The position numbers and the translations under genes are program-made. From Mameliella sp. MMSF_3455 (GTDB lineage Bacteria > Pseudomonadota > Alphaproteobacteria > Rhodobacterales > Rhodobacteraceae), in contig NZ_JASHJL010000002.1 of the NCBI RefSeq assembly GCF_030733205.1, positions 62,001-126,000 of the forward strand: DNA of 64,000 nt. The letters run 5' to 3'. The notes below the pieces were generated by a model. The model was given only the letters and a program-made list of their open reading frames with translations, ran no database searches and had not been told where the DNA came from. Every line of letters starts with the position of its first letter. Position 1 is the stretch's first letter. This document shows, in pieces, positions 56,427 to 64,000 of the stretch.

Positions 56427-56458
56427 CGCCGGGCACGCTGCAAGGGGCGTGCCCGGCG
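56427..56458 (-). promoter_or_regulatory. 12-bp hairpin at the predicted 5' end of dnaK mRNA
   Basis: CGCCGGGCACGC (56427-56438) and GCGTGCCCGGCG (56447-56458) pair perfectly around an eight-base loop. It lies between divergent genes, immediately downstream of the heat-shock-type -10, so it would form the very 5' end of the dnaK transcript. It is not a CIRCE element and is too GC-rich to melt as a thermometer; a stability or start-site role is more likely. Confidence 0.65.
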
Positions 56459-56465
56459 TTCGGAG

Positions 56466-56497
56466 GACATATAAGGAGGGCCATGAGGGCCTGCAAG
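56466..56497 (-). promoter_or_regulatory. Sigma32-type heat-shock promoter of dnaK
   Basis: On the minus strand CTTG (56497-56494), 18 bases, then CTTATAT (56475-56469). This fits the alphaproteobacterial heat-shock consensus CTTG-N17/18-CYTATNT. About 120 bases upstream of the dnaK ATG. Confidence 0.75.
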
Positions 56498-56574
56498 CGT
56501 CCTGATGACTGCATTTGACGGCTTTCTCGTTAACATCGGTTGGCATCCGGCCCGCTTTCCTTGACAACCGCCTC

Positions 56575-57177
56575 ATGACCGATGCGATCACGCAAAATGG
56601 CTTTGTCATCCATCCCGGCTTTCTCGACCGTCCGGCGCAGGAGGCCCTCGTGGACCGCCTGCGCGAGGTTCTGGCACGGGCGCCGCTGTTCACGCCACGC
56701 ACGCGGCGCGGGCCGATGTCGGTGCGGATGAGCGCCGCGGGCACATTTGGCTGGTACAGCGACAGCAAGGGCTATCGCTATGAAAGGCGCCACCCGGACG
56801 GCATGGACTGGCCGCCGATCCCCGAAGAGGTGCTGACAATCTGGCGCGGTGTCTCGGGCTGTGCGCGGCTGCCGGAGTGCTGCCTGATCAACTGGTACAG
56901 CGAGGGCGCCCGCATGGGATTGCACCGCGACGAGGACGAGGCAGATTTCTCCTGCCCGGTGGTCTCTGTCTCGCTGGGGGACGAGGGGCTGTTTCGCATG
57001 GGCAACGTGGACCGCGGCGGCAAGACCTCGTCGATCTGGCTGAAATCCGGGGACGTGGTGGTGATGGGGGGTGAGGCCCGGCTGGCGTTTCACGGGCTGG
57101 ACCGGATCCGCTTCGGCTCGTCCACGCTGTTGCCGAACGGCGGGCGCATCAACCTGACGCTGCGGGTGGTGACCTGA
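56575..57177 (+). CDS. alkB: AlkB family 2-oxoglutarate/Fe(II) DNA repair dioxygenase
   Basis: Demethylates 1-methyladenine and 3-methylcytosine in DNA or RNA. 200 residues, start at MTDAITQNGF by similarity. Iron ligands are H and D of LHRDEDEADF and the later H in LAFHGLDRI; the 2-oxoglutarate-binding arginine is in GGRINLTLRVV. The N-terminal TRRGPMSVRMSAAGTFGWYSD, landmark GPMSVRM, is typical of E. coli-type AlkB. No ribosome site stands out. Divergent from dnaK; no ada gene is nearby. Confidence 0.92.
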   Translation: MTDAITQNGFVIHPGFLDRPAQEALVDRLREVLARAPLFTPRTRRGPMSVRMSAAGTFGWYSDSKGYRYERRHPDGMDWPPIPEEVLTIWRGVSGCARLPECCLINWYSEGARMGLHRDEDEADFSCPVVSVSLGDEGLFRMGNVDRGGKTSSIWLKSGDVVVMGGEARLAFHGLDRIRFGSSTLLPNGGRINLTLRVVT

Positions 57178-57194
57178 GCATCCGGGCCGCGGCC

Positions 57195-57797
57195 CTAGTC
57201 TGACAGCGCGCAGCAGCCGGAATAGACGTATCCATCCGCGCCAGTGACGATCAATGTCGCATCCAGCGCGAATTCATTGTCGGACATGCCATCGTCGCAA
57301 TAGGCCCCGGCCACGACAAGCGCCAGGTCGCGGCTGCCATCCGTGCCCTGCAGGACGTACTTTTCCAACGGGTTGTAGGCCCTCTGGAACAGGCCGACGG
57401 AAAACCTGTCGCCGGATTCGTAGTTCATCGGTGTCCGGACCAGGGCATCCTTTCCCGCGAACACCTCGACATCCCAGAAGGGTTCGGTACCGCCGCAGGT
57501 CACGCGGCGGACATTGGGCAGATCGCCGTCCGCACGCGGAGAAAGATAGCGCAGCGAGGCCCAGCCGGGCTGTTCTCCGGTATTCACGAGGCCCCAGTTG
57601 CCCTCGGCCCGGACCACCTCGACCGCGCGGGCGTCAAAGGCCAGTTCGCCGACCTTGTCGTGACTCGCACCCGGCCCGGCTCGCAGGTTCAGCACGTCGT
57701 CAGAGGCCACGCCCACGACGTCATGCAGGCGCGGATAGCTGTCCTGGGCCGCGGCGGCGGTGCCAAGGACCAGCAGTGCAAGCAGACCCCGCAGCAT
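57195..57797 (-). CDS. Secreted SH3-domain protein with GTEPFW domain, copy A
   Basis: 200 residues. Signal peptide with cleavage near AAAQ (residue 18). Bacterial SH3 (SH3_3) domain at about 25-88: VLNLRAGPGASHDKVGEL and GWASLRYL. Then a domain with CGGTEPFWDVEVF and YCDDGMSDNEFAL ending in YVYSGCCALSD, which fits the uncharacterised COG3650-type group with the GTEPFW motif. Cysteines are in matching places in copy B. Probably periplasmic. Follows copy B on the same strand by 13 bases. Confidence 0.78.
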   Translation of the reverse strand: MLRGLLALLVLGTAAAAQDSYPRLHDVVGVASDDVLNLRAGPGASHDKVGELAFDARAVEVVRAEGNWGLVNTGEQPGWASLRYLSPRADGDLPNVRRVTCGGTEPFWDVEVFAGKDALVRTPMNYESGDRFSVGLFQRAYNPLEKYVLQGTDGSRDLALVVAGAYCDDGMSDNEFALDATLIVTGADGYVYSGCCALSD

Positions 57798-57810
57798 CGC
57801 CGCCCCCGCC

Positions 57811-58407
57811 TCAGTTCACGTCCAGCGAACAGCAGCCGGTGTAGACCTGCGTTTCATAGCCGCCGATCACCACCGCGCCGGAATAGCCGAACTTGTAGTC
57901 GGACATGCCGTCGGTGCAGATTTCATGCGTCATGACCAAGGTCACATGTTCGCCCATCTTGGCGCCCAGCAGGGCAAAGGGGTGATCGCGGCTGGTGGCG
58001 GTGGTCAGGTTCGACGCGCTGAACACCTTGTCGTCGTCATCCGGCCGGGTGAAGGTCAGCTTGTCGTCCTGAACCACGGTCGCGCTCCAGAACGGTTCGG
58101 TGCCGAAACACTTGAACTGGTAACCGGCGGGCAGTTCGGTGCCCTCCTGGCGCTCCATCGACTCCAGCGGCACCCAGCCGGACAGGCCAGCGACGTTGAC
58201 CCGGCCCCAGCCGTCGTCTTCCTCGATCACCTCGACCAGCCGGGCATCATGATCCAGCGCGCCGATCACGGTACCGTTCTCGGTGGGGCGGGTGCGCATG
58301 TTCAGCACATCGCCGTCATCGACCCCCGTGACATTGTAGAGCGCCGGGAAATCCTGCGCCGAAGCTGCCCCTGCAAGGCAAATGAAAATGGCTGCAAATC
58401 TATTCAT
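57811..58407 (-). CDS. Secreted SH3-domain protein with GTEPFW domain, copy B
   Basis: 198 residues from an ATG with GACGAGAG upstream (MNRFAAIFICLAGAASAQD). Same order as copy A: signal peptide, SH3 (VLNMRTRPTENGTVIGAL, GWVPLESM), then CFGTEPFWSATVV, ICTDGMSDYKFGY and VYTGCCSLDVN. The two copies are moderately diverged, so the duplication is old. A longer reading back to 58518 would overlap the permease gene and is rejected. Confidence 0.78.
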   Translation of the reverse strand: MNRFAAIFICLAGAASAQDFPALYNVTGVDDGDVLNMRTRPTENGTVIGALDHDARLVEVIEEDDGWGRVNVAGLSGWVPLESMERQEGTELPAGYQFKCFGTEPFWSATVVQDDKLTFTRPDDDDKVFSASNLTTATSRDHPFALLGAKMGEHVTLVMTHEICTDGMSDYKFGYSGAVVIGGYETQVYTGCCSLDVN

Positions 58408-58453
58408 TACTCTCGTCCTTATATCCGCGCCCCGGCCCGGAGGAGAGAGTGCG

Positions 58454-59284
58454 TCAGCGGCGCGCGCTCCACGAGGCCGAAGCGTGTTTGCGGGTGTAGA
58501 ACTCACCCATGAGACCAATCATTACGAGGATGATACTCAGGTACAAAGCATATTCCGAGTCGGAATTCCGGGGGTTGTAATCCACGAAAGCGTACCCCCG
58601 CGACTGGTCGATGGTGTGGAAAAGGGGATTCCAGTCGAACATCACCAGCATGTAGCTGGGCAGGGTATTGGCCACGAACATCTTGCCGCTCGCGATCATG
58701 TTGGCGCGCTGGTACACGGTCGAGATGATGCTGACCGGGGTCGGGAACCAGGGCTTGGCCGCCAGGAAAACCAGCCCGATCGCCCCGCCCGAGAACCACG
58801 ACAGCAGGATCATCGCCATGCAGCCGATGGGATCGTGGATCTCCTGCATGACGCCTGGGTTGAAGGCCACGTCGTAGACGAAGAGAATCACCATCAGCGA
58901 CAGGATCTGGATGTAGAGCGTCGAGATCATCGCCGAGGCGATGGCGATGGCCGTGTTCATCGGCGCATGCTGCATCATCGGGCTGGCGGGCCCTTCGGAG
59001 CCGGCGACGGCGCCCAGCGTCTTGGTGTGCGTCATGAAGAGAAAGACGCCGGTCATGATGTAGACGAGGAAATCGCCGCGCAGGGCCGCGCTGCGCATCC
59101 CGAGGATCTGGAACATGAAATAGAACGCCAGAACGAAGATGATCGTCTGCAGCATGTTCATGAAGATCGCGATGAAGGCATTTCCATGCGTCTTGCGCAC
59201 CGCGCGCACGGAATTGTGGTAGATCAGTTCAAAGATGTAGATGAATGATCCCAACCGGGAGCGCGGTCTTGAAGCTTGAAACAT
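58454..59284 (-). CDS. ABC-2 type permease, polysaccharide-export-like
   Basis: 276 residues with about six membrane spans (YIFELIYHNSVRAVRKTHGNAF before the first, then IIFVLAFYFMFQIL, FLVYIMTGVFLFM, YIQILSLMVILFVYD, AMILLSWFSGGAIGLVFLA, ALYLSIILVMIGLMGEF). This matches permeases of KpsM/Wzm type for capsular or O-antigen export. GGAGCAGGCAAG precedes the ATG. No ATPase (KpsT/Wzt) gene adjoins it in this window, so its partner is elsewhere. With galU, galE and two glycosyltransferases it suggests a surface-polysaccharide locus. Confidence 0.8.
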   Translation of the reverse strand: MFQASRPRSRLGSFIYIFELIYHNSVRAVRKTHGNAFIAIFMNMLQTIIFVLAFYFMFQILGMRSAALRGDFLVYIMTGVFLFMTHTKTLGAVAGSEGPASPMMQHAPMNTAIAIASAMISTLYIQILSLMVILFVYDVAFNPGVMQEIHDPIGCMAMILLSWFSGGAIGLVFLAAKPWFPTPVSIISTVYQRANMIASGKMFVANTLPSYMLVMFDWNPLFHTIDQSRGYAFVDYNPRNSDSEYALYLSIILVMIGLMGEFYTRKHASASWSARR

Positions 59285-59412
59285 CTTGCCTGCTCCGGGT
59301 GCGTCCTTGCAATCGAGCGCACACTTGTCGTTCTTGGTTGTGGGCAGCATAAGACCCGCAAGCTTTCAAATCAATAAACCCGCGCGAGGCCCGCGCGGTC
59401 TGGAGCCTTGTC

Positions 59413-60210
59413 ATGAACTATTCCGAACTGACCACCGTGATGCGCCGACTGGCCCTGCAGGCGGGCGAAAAGATCATGGAGATCTACAACTCCGACGACT
59501 TCGAGGTCATGGTGAAGTCGGACAACAGCCCCGTCACCGTCGCGGACGAGGCCGCCGACGCGCTGATCTCCGAAGGCCTGCGCGCGGCCTTCCCGGACGT
59601 GGCGCTGGTGACCGAGGAACAGGCCGACAGCCACGATGTCTCAGCGATGACCTTCCTGATCGTCGACCCGCTGGACGGCACCAAGGAATTCATCAAACGC
59701 CGCGGCGACTTTACCGTGAACATCGCCCTGGTCGAGGATGGCGTGCCGACGCGGGGTGTCGTCTATGCCCCGGCCAAGGGCCGCATGTTCTTCACCGACA
59801 GCGTCGGCAAGTCGGTCGAGGAAACCGGCCCCTTCGACCTGGAAACAACCGGTGAGACCACGCCGATCAGCGTCACCGACCCCGACAACTCCAAGCTGAT
59901 GGTGGTGGCGTCGAAATCGCACCGCGACCAGGCCACCGACGACTACATCGCCAAGTATGACGTCAAGGACATGACCAGCGCCGGTTCCTCTCTGAAGTTC
60001 TGCCTTGTCGCCACCGGCGAGGCCGATCTCTACCCGCGCCTGGGCCGCACGATGGAATGGGACACCGCCGCCGGTCATGCCGTCCTGCATGGCGCGGGAG
60101 GCCGGGTGGTCCGGTTCGACGACCACACCCCGCTGGCCTACGGCAAGGAAGGGTTCGCCAACCCCTTCTTCATCGCCTACGCTCCGGGGGTGGATTTGAA
60201 AGAGGCCTGA
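59413..60210 (+). CDS. cysQ: 3'(2'),5'-bisphosphate nucleotidase
   Basis: Dephosphorylates PAP/PAPS, a by-product of sulfate assimilation and of sulfo- and phosphopantetheinyl transfer. 265 residues of the inositol-monophosphatase superfamily: KSDNSPVTVAD (35-45), TEEQ (67-70), VDPLDGTKEF (84-93), and AGSSLKFCLVATGEADLYPR with WDTAAGHAVLHGAGG for the remaining metal and substrate ligands. Divergent from the permease gene and seven bases upstream of the family 2 glycosyltransferase. Confidence 0.93.
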   Translation: MNYSELTTVMRRLALQAGEKIMEIYNSDDFEVMVKSDNSPVTVADEAADALISEGLRAAFPDVALVTEEQADSHDVSAMTFLIVDPLDGTKEFIKRRGDFTVNIALVEDGVPTRGVVYAPAKGRMFFTDSVGKSVEETGPFDLETTGETTPISVTDPDNSKLMVVASKSHRDQATDDYIAKYDVKDMTSAGSSLKFCLVATGEADLYPRLGRTMEWDTAAGHAVLHGAGGRVVRFDDHTPLAYGKEGFANPFFIAYAPGVDLKEA

Positions 60211-60216
60211 GCCAAA

Positions 60217-61440
60217 GTGACCCCGCCGGTCAGCATCGTCATCGTCAGCCGGGACCGACCGGCGGCGCTGATGCGGTGCCTGACCGGCGTGGCGCAACTG
60301 GACTATGCCCCGTTCGAGGTGGTCGTGGTCGCCTGCCCCGCCGGGGTGGCGGCGGTGACCAGCCGCCCGGATGCCCCCCGGATCAAGCTGGTTCCATACG
60401 ACGAGGCCAATATCTCCAGCGCCCGAAATCTGGGCATCGGTGCGGCGAGCGGTGAAATTGTCGCCTTTGTCGACGATGACGCAGTACCGGAACCGCTCTG
60501 GCTCCGGCACCTCGTGGCGCCCTTTGCGGACCCCCGCGTGGCCTGCGCCGGCGGCTATGTGATCGGGCGCAACGGCATCTCGTACCAGTGGCGGGCGCGG
60601 ACGGTCGACGTGACCGGCACCGCCCATGACCTGGACCTGACCGGCGACGACGCCGTTGTCCCCACCCCGCCCGAAGGCCAGGCCATCAAGACCGAAGGCA
60701 CCAACATGGCGGTGCGCCGGTCCGTGCTGGCAGAGATGGGTGGCTTCGACCCGGCCTTTCGGTTCTACCTGGACGAGACGGACCTGAACCTGCGTCTTGC
60801 CGCCCGGGGACATCTGACCGCACTGGTACCGCTGGCACAGGTGCATCACGGCTTTGCCGAAAGCCCGCGCCGCGCCAGGGACCGCAGCCCGCGCGACCTG
60901 ACCCAGATCAGCGCGTCGCAGATGATCTTTTTGCGCAAGCATTGCCCCGAGAAGGCGCGCAAACCCACCTGGAGGGCCTTTGTCCGCGCCCAGCGCCAAC
61001 GGCTGTTGCGTTTCATGCAGCGCGGGCCGCTGGATCCGGGAGACGTGATACGGCTGATGCGGGGGCTGCGGCGGGGCGGAAAAGAGGGCGCGACCCGCCT
61101 CTTCGGCAGCACCCCGCCCATGCCTCCGCCGGCACGTCCTTTCCTATCCTATCCCGGTCACCCCGATGCACCGCGGCTGCACCTTTCGGGCCGCCCCTGG
61201 CAGGCCGCCCGTCTGCGTGCCGAGGCGGCGAAAGCCGTGGAAGGCGGCACGATCGTCAGCCTGTTCGTGTTTTCGCCCACGGCGCGGCGCCACCGGGTAA
61301 CTTTCACCCCCGAGGGGATATGGCTGCAATCGGGCGGCACCTTCGGTCAAAGCGTGCGCGAGGGCCGCGCCATTCGACCGTGGTTCTTTTCTTCTCGCGT
61401 CTCGTCGGAGATTGTGCGAATTCAGAAAACACGAGGCTAA
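60217..61440 (+). CDS. Family 2 glycosyltransferase
   Basis: 407 residues from a GTG (VTPPVSIVIVSRDRP). GT-A domain to about residue 270: VSIVIVSRDRP, FVDDDAVPEPLW (metal-binding DDD, 86-88), TNMAVRRSVLAEMGGFDPAF and FYLDETDLNLRLAARGH (catalytic Asp). The last 130 residues are an extension with no recognised domain. It transfers a sugar from a nucleotide donor, probably to a surface glycan or protein; donor and acceptor unknown. Cytoplasmic, no membrane span seen. Confidence 0.86.
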   Translation: MTPPVSIVIVSRDRPAALMRCLTGVAQLDYAPFEVVVVACPAGVAAVTSRPDAPRIKLVPYDEANISSARNLGIGAASGEIVAFVDDDAVPEPLWLRHLVAPFADPRVACAGGYVIGRNGISYQWRARTVDVTGTAHDLDLTGDDAVVPTPPEGQAIKTEGTNMAVRRSVLAEMGGFDPAFRFYLDETDLNLRLAARGHLTALVPLAQVHHGFAESPRRARDRSPRDLTQISASQMIFLRKHCPEKARKPTWRAFVRAQRQRLLRFMQRGPLDPGDVIRLMRGLRRGGKEGATRLFGSTPPMPPPARPFLSYPGHPDAPRLHLSGRPWQAARLRAEAAKAVEGGTIVSLFVFSPTARRHRVTFTPEGIWLQSGGTFGQSVREGRAIRPWFFSSRVSSEIVRIQKTRG

Positions 61441-61579
61441 TGCGCCATCGTAGGTCCGAAAGGCCCTCAATGACATATTGCGAACACAACTTTACCAAGG
61501 TTTTTGCCCTGCCCTAAGGTATGAAAGCCGCAAGGCCAGGCCCTGATCGGCCCGAAGGCAAGGACATATGGAGACTGTA

Positions 61580-62470
61580 ATGAACACGAAAGTCACCAAG
61601 GCGATCTTTCCCGTGGCGGGGCTTGGCACCCGTTTCCTCCCGGCCACCAAATCCGTTCCCAAGGAAATCATGACCCTGGTGGACCGACCCCTGGTGCAAT
61701 ACGCCATCGACGAGGCCCGCGCCGCCGGAATCGAGGAATTCATCTTTGTCACCTCGCGCGGCAAAGGCGCGCTGGAGGATTATTTTGACGTGGCGCCCCA
61801 GCTCGAAGAGCAATTGCGCCAAAAGGGCAAGGACAAGCTGCTGGATATCCTGCTGTCGACCAACATGGACTCTGGCGAGATCGCCTATATCCGACAGCAC
61901 AAGGCACTGGGCCTCGGTCACGCGATCTGGTGCGCCCGTCGGCTCATCGGCAACCAGCCCTTTGCCGTGATGCTGCCCGATGACGTGATCGCCGCGGAAA
62001 AGCCCTGCCTGCAGCAGATGGTCGAAGCCTATGCCGAGACCGGCGGCAACATGGTCGCCGCGATGGAAGTGCCGCGCGACAAGGTCAACGCCTACGGCGT
62101 GCTCGATTGTTCCGAGGACATGGGCCACATCGTCAAGGTGCAAGGCATGGTCGAGAAACCCAAGGCCGACGAGGCTCCGTCGAATCTGGCCGTGATCGGG
62201 CGCTACATCCTGTCTCCGGAAGTGTTCAAGCATCTGGAAAACCCGAAAACCGGCGCCGGGGGCGAGATCCAGTTGACCGATGCCATCGCCAAGGAAATCA
62301 ACGGCGGCGGTGTCTACGGCTACCGCTTCAACGGCCAGCGGTTCGATTGCGGCTCGAAGGCCGGCTTCCTGCAGGCGACCGTCGCCTTTGGCCTGGCCCG
62401 CGACGACCTGAAGGATGACCTGGGCGCCTATCTCGACGAACTGGCGGTAACCCGCAAGGCGGCGGAATAA
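61580..62470 (+). CDS. galU: UTP--glucose-1-phosphate uridylyltransferase
   Basis: Makes UDP-glucose from glucose 1-phosphate. 296 residues: FPVAGLGTRFLPATKSVPKEI, VTSRGKGALEDYFD, GLGHAIWCAR, LPDDVI and GGEIQLTDAI. I prefer the second ATG (MNTKVTKAIF, with GGAG six bases upstream) over one 12 bases earlier. UDP-glucose feeds galE, encoded five bases downstream, and links the pgm reaction to the polysaccharide genes here. Confidence 0.96.
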   Translation: MNTKVTKAIFPVAGLGTRFLPATKSVPKEIMTLVDRPLVQYAIDEARAAGIEEFIFVTSRGKGALEDYFDVAPQLEEQLRQKGKDKLLDILLSTNMDSGEIAYIRQHKALGLGHAIWCARRLIGNQPFAVMLPDDVIAAEKPCLQQMVEAYAETGGNMVAAMEVPRDKVNAYGVLDCSEDMGHIVKVQGMVEKPKADEAPSNLAVIGRYILSPEVFKHLENPKTGAGGEIQLTDAIAKEINGGGVYGYRFNGQRFDCGSKAGFLQATVAFGLARDDLKDDLGAYLDELAVTRKAAE

Positions 62471-62474
62471 CTTC

Positions 62475-63458
62475 GTGACGCAGGTACTGGTGACAGGCGG
62501 GGCAGGCTATGTCGGCAGCCACGCCTGCAAGGCATTGCGAGCGGCGGGCTACACGCCCGTCACCTACGACAACCTCGTCACCGGCTGGAAGGACGCGGTC
62601 AAGTTCGGGCCCTTCGAAAAGGGCGACCTGTCGGACCGTGCCCGCCTGGACGAGGTTTTCGCCAAGTGGCAGCCCATCGCCGTCATGCATTTCGCCGCCC
62701 TGTCACAGGTCGGCGAGGCGATGGCCAAGCCGGGCCTGTACTGGCGCAACAACGTCGAAGGCTCGCTGACCCTGATCGAGGCCGCCTGCGCAGCCGGATG
62801 CCTGGATTTCGTCTTTTCCTCGACCTGCGCGACCTACGGCGAACATGACAACGTCGTTCTGGACGAAAACACCCCGCAGGACCCGCTGAACGCCTATGGC
62901 GCGTCGAAACGGGCGGTGGAAAACATCCTGCGCGATTTCGAGACCTCGCACGGCCTGAAATCGGTGATCTTTCGCTATTTCAACGTGGCCGGCGCCGACC
63001 CCGAGGGCGAGGTCGGCGAGCATCACCGCCCAGAGACGCACCTGATCCCGGTCATGCTGGAGGCGGTGGATGGCAAGCGCCCCGGCCTGACCGTGCATGG
63101 CACGGACTATGATACCCCGGACGGCACCTGCATCCGCGATTATGTTCACGTCATGGACCTGGTCGAGGCGCATGTGCTGGGCCTGCGCTGGCTGCGCGAC
63201 GGAAAGGGCAGCCGGGCCTTCAACCTGGGCACCGGGCGCGGCTTTTCCGTGCGCGAAGTGATCGAGGCGGCGGGACAGGTGACGAACATGCCCGTCCCCT
63301 GCACCGACGGGCCGCGCCGTGCGGGGGATGCGACCAAGCTCGTCTCCGGCTCGACCCGCGCCAGCGAGGACCTGGGATGGGAACCGTACCGCTCGACCAT
63401 GCCGCAGATGATCGCCGACGCGTGGTACTGGCACAAACATGGCCACTACAGAAACTGA
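62475..63458 (+). CDS. galE: UDP-glucose 4-epimerase
   Basis: Interconverts UDP-glucose and UDP-galactose. 327 residues from a GTG (VTQVLVTGGAGYVGSHACKAL). Rossmann loop GGAGYVGSH (8-16), catalytic S115-S116-T117 region, and Y141-x3-K145 in NAYGASKRAVE. The C-terminal half (YFNVAGADPEGEVGEHH, YDTPDGTCIRDYVHVMDL, FNLGTGRGFSVREV) is typical GalE. It overlaps the next gene by 20 bases. Confidence 0.96.
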   Translation: MTQVLVTGGAGYVGSHACKALRAAGYTPVTYDNLVTGWKDAVKFGPFEKGDLSDRARLDEVFAKWQPIAVMHFAALSQVGEAMAKPGLYWRNNVEGSLTLIEAACAAGCLDFVFSSTCATYGEHDNVVLDENTPQDPLNAYGASKRAVENILRDFETSHGLKSVIFRYFNVAGADPEGEVGEHHRPETHLIPVMLEAVDGKRPGLTVHGTDYDTPDGTCIRDYVHVMDLVEAHVLGLRWLRDGKGSRAFNLGTGRGFSVREVIEAAGQVTNMPVPCTDGPRRAGDATKLVSGSTRASEDLGWEPYRSTMPQMIADAWYWHKHGHYRN

Positions 63459-64000
63459 CCGCCTGCTGGACCTGACCCGTCTGATCAGCCGGGCGGGTCG
63501 CCCCATGACCGGCGTCGACCGCGTTGAATTTGCCTATCTCACCCATCTCTTGCGGCATGGCCCTCTCTGGGGACTGATACGCACATCTCTGGGCTATGCG
63601 CTGCTGGATGCGCAGGGCTGTGCCGCCCTGCGCGACCGGATCGCGACAGGCAACTGGGGTGAGACCGACCGGCTGTCACGGATCAAACGCGGGCTGGACC
63701 CGATGCGCGCGCGGGCAGAATCCGACCTGCGACGCCTTTGCGTGGCGCGCTGCCTGCCGCTGCGCCTGTCGGCCATGCTGCGCCGCCACCTGCCGCGCGG
63801 GATCACCTATGTGAACACCGGCCATACGAACCTGACGGATCGCGTCCTGTCGGCGCTGCAGGGTATCGACGCCCGGGTGACCGTGTTCATCCACGACACG
63901 ATCCCGCTGGACGTGCCGCAGTACCAGCGCCCCGGGACGGCTCACCGGTTCCGCCTGTTCCTGAACCGCGCCGCGCGGGCCGATCTGTTGGTCTGCAATT
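63439..64000 (+). CDS. Glycosyltransferase, 3' end cut by window edge
   Basis: At least 187 residues from the ATG of MATTETDRLLDLTRLISRAG, open to the end of the window. RPMTGVDRVEFAYLTHLLRHG is a start I associate with GT4-type glycosyltransferases in Rhodobacteraceae, and the later ITYVNTGHTNLTDRVL and VTVFIHDTIPLDVPQYQRPG lead into the expected GT-B fold. The donor-binding domain lies outside. Start overlaps galE by 20 bases, so it is in the same operon. Confidence 0.78.
   Translation, partial: MATTETDRLLDLTRLISRAGRPMTGVDRVEFAYLTHLLRHGPLWGLIRTSLGYALLDAQGCAALRDRIATGNWGETDRLSRIKRGLDPMRARAESDLRRLCVARCLPLRLSAMLRRHLPRGITYVNTGHTNLTDRVLSALQGIDARVTVFIHDTIPLDVPQYQRPGTAHRFRLFLNRAARADLLVCN

Noticed and set aside
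56427-56458. CIRCE element or terminator at this hairpin
   Set aside because: Sequence does not match TTAGCACTC-N9-GAGTGCTAA, and the hairpin lies between divergent genes with no transcript ending there.
53249-56518. 1,089-codon open frame on the plus strand
   Set aside because: It is antisense to dnaJ and dnaK, which are certain. Long antisense frames are expected in GC-rich DNA with strong codon bias; the translation has low-complexity composition and no known domain.

Overview
The window is about 64 kb of GC-rich, gene-dense chromosome from an alphaproteobacterium, most likely a member of the Rhodobacteraceae (Roseobacter group). The reasons are the proteins themselves (three DUF6455 proteins, DUF1467, a fructose-type frc ABC system with a ROK regulator) and gene neighbourhoods I recognise from that family (secA next to a parvulin gene, argJ and mutT; rimP-nusA-ylxR-infB; dnaK-dnaJ). 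The genus cannot be read from the sequence. I see no integrase, transposase, insertion sequence, prophage, CRISPR array or rRNA operon. The only structural RNA gene found is one tRNA-Leu.

Layout. 1-9.1 kb: carB (cut by the left edge), a CPBP membrane protease, a cyclopropane-fatty-acid-synthase-like methyltransferase divergent from aspS, then a DUF1800/DUF1501 pair with a Tat signal on the second protein. 9.1-18.5 kb: an orphan response regulator, methylmalonyl-CoA epimerase with DUF1467 and an orphan gene, several small housekeeping or hypothetical genes, an M48 lipoprotein protease, three tandem DUF6455 genes, an HxlR regulator divergent from a quinone reductase/GST pair, and an NDUFA9-like protein. 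18.7 kb: tRNA-Leu(CAG).

19-36.7 kb is the metabolic core: a ROK regulator divergent from frcB-frcC-frcA (sugar import), followed by a complete glycogen operon glgP-glgB-glgC-glgA-glgX-malQ-pgm whose genes overlap or nearly touch. Together they can take up sugar, interconvert hexose phosphates, and store and mobilise glycogen. A LacI-type half-palindrome pair lies just upstream of glgP and a 40-bp palindrome lies between the ROK gene and frcB.

36.9-42.4 kb: rimP-nusA-ylxR-infB with a terminator in the leader and another at the end. 42.4-46.7 kb: an AhpD-like protein divergent from a TetR regulator with two matching operators, a 40-residue protein that is easily missed, mutT, argJ and a parvulin. 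46.8-53 kb: secA, two exported proteins of unknown role (one fuses a phosphate-binding-protein-like domain to OmpA), and radC. 53.2-57.2 kb: dnaJ and dnaK read leftward from a sigma32-like promoter with a strong hairpin at the predicted mRNA 5' end; alkB is divergent. 57.2-64 kb: two tandem paralogous secreted SH3 proteins, a polysaccharide-export-type permease, cysQ, a family 2 glycosyltransferase, galU, galE and the start of another glycosyltransferase, which looks like the edge of a surface-polysaccharide region running past the right end.

No single obviously new multi-gene system stands out. The observations most worth following are the DUF6455 triplet with identical cysteine spacing, the palindromic pair downstream of pgm, the dnaK leader hairpin, the binding-protein/OmpA fusion beside secA, and the 40-residue protein.
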